A stretch of DNA of 64,000 nt from Subsaximicrobium wynnwilliamsii. Lineage in GTDB: Bacteria > Bacteroidota > Bacteroidia > Flavobacteriales > Flavobacteriaceae. This document shows, piece after piece, positions 61,883-64,000 of the stretch (position 1 is its first letter; every line of letters begins with the position of its first letter). The notes beneath the pieces were generated by a model that was not told the DNA's origin, searched no databases, and saw only the letters and a list, made by a program, of their open reading frames with translations. The stretch covers positions 280,049-344,048 of the forward strand of contig NZ_VORM01000002.1 in the NCBI RefSeq assembly GCF_007997225.1. The letters are read 5' to 3'. Both the position numbers and the translations under genes were made by a program.

Positions 61883-62314
61883 ATGAGTTTAGACAAAGTA
61901 CTTTCCATTTCAGGAAAACCAGGATTATTCAAGATTCTCACACAAACACGCAATGGTTTTGTTGTTGAATCCTTACTAGATAAAAAAAAGGTCAATGTGA
62001 CCATGCAAAATAATATTAGTGTATTGAGCGAAATCGCCATCTACACCTTAACGGAAGAGGTGCCATTGCGCCAAGTCCTTAATAACATCATGGAAAAGGA
62101 AGATGGCAAGCCAACTTCAATTAGTCCTAAGGATTCCAAAATCAAATTGGAGGAATATTTTTTCGAAATACTTCCCGATTATGATGAAGATCGCGTTTAT
62201 GCCAGTGACATCAAGAAAATCATGCAATGGTACAATTTGTTGCAACAGCACGATATGCTTGATGTTTTGGAAGCGCCTTCCGAAGAAAAGGAAGCGAGTA
62301 GCGAAGAAGAGTAA
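61883..62314 (+). CDS. DUF5606 protein
   Basis: 143-aa Bacteroidota-specific protein. The conserved N-terminal half reads LDKVLSISGKPGLFKILTQT, VVESLLDKKKVNVTMQNNIS and IAIYTLTEEVPLRQVL; the mid part is LEEYFFEILPDYDEDRVYAS; the tail is Glu-rich (EEKEASSEEE). Function unknown; the group is highly conserved next to def/ruvX in Flavobacteriia (from memory). ATG 61883 gives MSLDKVLSISGKPG, preferred over ATG 61856. Confidence 0.92.
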   Translation: MSLDKVLSISGKPGLFKILTQTRNGFVVESLLDKKKVNVTMQNNISVLSEIAIYTLTEEVPLRQVLNNIMEKEDGKPTSISPKDSKIKLEEYFFEILPDYDEDRVYASDIKKIMQWYNLLQQHDMLDVLEAPSEEKEASSEEE

Positions 62315-62556
62315 CATGAAAAGAGAGTTTAGAGCGTTGCGCTTCTAGATTATAGAATATAGACTTGTGCGATGAACTATTGCGTACAAAGGTTTCACTC
62401 AGTATTATTCTTAAATTAACAAGGTTTCTGAATGGTTTTAAACCTTCGAATGCTTGGTGTTTTTAGCAAAGCCAGTATAGATTCTATTTTATGTAGCATT
62501 CAAAACGAAAATTTTGAATGCTTTCACTTTTTTAATTTCAAAAATCCTTTATAATC

Positions 62557-63330
62557 ATGGCCGATAAAATCCAACAACTCAAAGCTTTTGAACGCCTGCT
62601 CAACATCATGGACGAGCTGCGTGAGCAATGCCCATGGGACAAAAAGCAAACCATGGAAAGTCTACGTCACCTTACCATAGAGGAGGTGTACGAGCTTGGC
62701 GATGCTATTTTGGATGACGATCAAGAGGAAGTCAAAAAGGAATTGGGAGACGTGCTCTTGCACATTGTGTTCTACTCTAAAATTGGCAGCGAGACCGATG
62801 CTTTTGATATGGCCGATGTTTGCAATGGCATTTGTGACAAATTGATAGAACGCCACCCGCACATTTATGGCGATGTCAAGGTTGAAAATGTAGAAGACGT
62901 GAAACGCAATTGGGAGCAGATCAAGCTCAAGGAAGGTAAGACCAGCGTTTTGCAAGGCGTACCCAAAAGTTTGCCAGCCATGGTAAAAGCACTCCGAATC
63001 CAAGATAAAGTGGCTGGGGTAGGTTTTGATTGGGAACAACCCAAGCAGGTCTTTGAAAAGGTGCAGGAGGAGTTGCAAGAACTTCAAGTTGAGATTGATG
63101 CTGGTGACCAAGAAAAAATGGAAAGTGAATTTGGGGACGTGCTGTTCTCCATGATCAATTACGCACGCTTCTTAAAGATCGATCCGGAGAGTGCTTTGGA
63201 GCGTACCAATAAAAAATTCATCAAGCGTTTTCAATATTTGGAGCAAAAATCTAAAGATTCAGAAAAAAAAATATCGGAGATGAGCCTAGCAGAAATGGAC
63301 GTTTTCTGGGAGGAAGCAAAAAAAATATAA
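62557..63330 (+). CDS. mazG: nucleoside triphosphate pyrophosphohydrolase MazG
   Basis: 257-aa cytosolic hydrolase of NTPs with two MazG domains. The first has CPWDKKQTMESLRHLTIEEV and YELGDAI with the metal-binding glutamates, then VKKELGDVLLHIVFYSKIG; the second has FEKVQEELQELQVEID and SEFGDVLFSMINYARFL. Cleans up non-canonical or excess NTPs and affects the (p)ppGpp response. About 240 bases follow the DUF5606 gene; that gap holds no gene. Confidence 0.96.
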   Translation: MADKIQQLKAFERLLNIMDELREQCPWDKKQTMESLRHLTIEEVYELGDAILDDDQEEVKKELGDVLLHIVFYSKIGSETDAFDMADVCNGICDKLIERHPHIYGDVKVENVEDVKRNWEQIKLKEGKTSVLQGVPKSLPAMVKALRIQDKVAGVGFDWEQPKQVFEKVQEELQELQVEIDAGDQEKMESEFGDVLFSMINYARFLKIDPESALERTNKKFIKRFQYLEQKSKDSEKKISEMSLAEMDVFWEEAKKI

Positions 63331-63480
63331 CTTTTTTTTAATCCTAGTGATCCAAATCTAAAATGGGAGCGTATATACATCAGATAGAAACTTGAAGAAG
63401 TTTCATAATCATAAGTAGGTAATCTTAATGTTGTAGTTAAGCGGACACATTAAGGTTTAAAATTTAGTTTAGTTAGGGGT

Positions 63481-63512
63481 AAAATCCTGTCTGTTAATTC
63501 AGACAGGATTTT
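63481..63512 (+). terminator. strong rho-independent terminator
   Basis: A perfect 13-bp stem AAAATCCTGTCTG, loop TTAATT, CAGACAGGATTTT. It could end mazG or an unannotated short RNA between 63331 and 63480, in which I see no gene. Confidence 0.75.
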
Positions 63513-63539
63513 ATTATTAATGAGAACCACGTTTCAAAA

Positions 63540-64000
63540 GCCGAAGGCGCATTGAAACGTGATGTTCGAATTAATCCCGCTTTTTGGCGGGATCTTTTAA
63601 TCTTAACTGAACATTTCTTCCGAAGCGAAATCCTTAGCTCAAAAATAAAAAAGCCGAAGGCGCATTGAAACGTGATGTTCGAATTAATCCCGCTTTTTAG
63701 CGGGATCTTTTAATCTTAACTGAACATTTCTTCCGAAGCGAAATCCTTAGCTCAAAAATAAAAAAGCCGAAGGCGCATTGAAACGTGATGTTCGAATTAA
63801 TCCCGCTTTTTGGCGGGATCTTTTGATCTTAACTGAACATTTCTTCCGAAGCGAAATCCTTAGCTCAAAAATAAAAAAGCCGAAGGCGCATTGAAACGTG
63901 ATGTTCGAATTAATCCCGCTTTTTAGCGGGATCTTTTAATCTTAACTGAACATTTCTTCCGAAGCGAAATCCTTAGCTCAAAAATAAAAAAGCCGAAGGC
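63540..64000. repeat. 113-bp tandem repeat array, four copies plus start of a fifth
   Basis: Units start with GCCGAAGGC at 63540, 63653, 63766, 63879 and 63992, an exact period of 113. Each holds an ATCCCGC-TTTTT(G/A)-GCGGGAT hairpin, CTTCCGAAGCGAAATCC and a GCC-GAA-GGC hairpin followed by or preceded by A runs. Copies 1 and 3 have the G loop, copies 2 and 4 the A loop, so the array seems to have grown as 226-bp dimers. It continues past the window end. No spacers, so not CRISPR. Confidence 0.92.

Noticed and set aside
63540..64000. CRISPR array or coding repeat at the window end
   Set aside because: Units abut with no variable spacers and contain stops in all frames.

Overview
The window looks like chromosomal DNA of a marine-type member of the Flavobacteriaceae (Bacteroidota). 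The reasons are the AT-rich composition, several TANNTTTG -7 promoter boxes, type IX secretion (type B sorting) proteins, DUF5606, a typical flavobacterial housekeeping order (tpiA, prmA, clpS) and near absence of strong Shine-Dalgarno sites. The genus cannot be fixed from the sequence alone.

Region 1 (1-11 kb): a 5'-truncated BT_3928/DoxX-like membrane protein, an isolated Dpp/Opp-type ABC permease with no ATG start, tpiA, a phosphate-selective-type porin, prmA and clpS. A minus-strand sulfur cluster follows: a Crp/Fnr regulator, two half-size YeeE/YedE transporters, a TauE/SafE exporter and a CstB-like persulfide dioxygenase-rhodanese. A TGTGA-N6-TCAC operator sits about 41 bp upstream of the predicted cstB start site.

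Region 2 (11-29.4 kb): a tRNA-Arg(ACG) integration hotspot. Island A (about 11.1-16.8 kb) is flanked by 121-bp direct repeats that include the 3' part of the tRNA. It carries a tripartite HipBST toxin-antitoxin set, a frameshifted HEPN-like gene, an unknown gene and a badly decayed tyrosine integrase. Island B (about 17.2-28.4 kb) carries an XRE regulator with three operator-like palindromes and an enlarged type I restriction-modification operon: half-HsdS, HsdM, RhuM, a 117-aa unknown, full HsdS, an AlbA_2/Schlafen-like protein, HsdR and a YgjP metallopeptidase. A 100-bp tandem repeat with internal hairpins marks the outer edge of A, the A/B junction and the right edge of B (about 1.6, 3.6 and 1.3 copies). 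The right copy truncates an AbiEii toxin gene and leaves its AbiEi antitoxin without a partner.

Region 3 (29.8-50.7 kb): an RND efflux operon (adaptor, pump, TolC), three T9SS type B surface or secreted proteins (two with nearly identical C-terminal thirds), an ABC-2 exporter, HupE/UreJ, a pRiA4b ORF-3-like acidic protein, heme A synthase, CCA-adding enzyme, a GxxExxY protein, the tRNA threonylcarbamoyladenosine enzyme TsaC/Sua5 and a methyltransferase.

Region 4 (50.9-58.5 kb): a compact LPS/surface-glycan cluster with three GT2-type transferases, a DxD-containing putative transferase, a GT4, a GT9 heptosyltransferase, a CDP-glycerol-phosphotransferase-like protein and a Kdo/heptose-kinase-like protein.

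Region 5 (58.6-64 kb): dapD, a 1-kb repeat-of-repeats array, ruvX, def, a DUF5606 gene, mazG, a strong terminator and a 113-bp tandem repeat that runs off the window end. No CRISPR array, rRNA or intact transposase was seen. The most unusual content is the tRNA-Arg hotspot with its 100-bp satellite boundaries and the expanded restriction operon.
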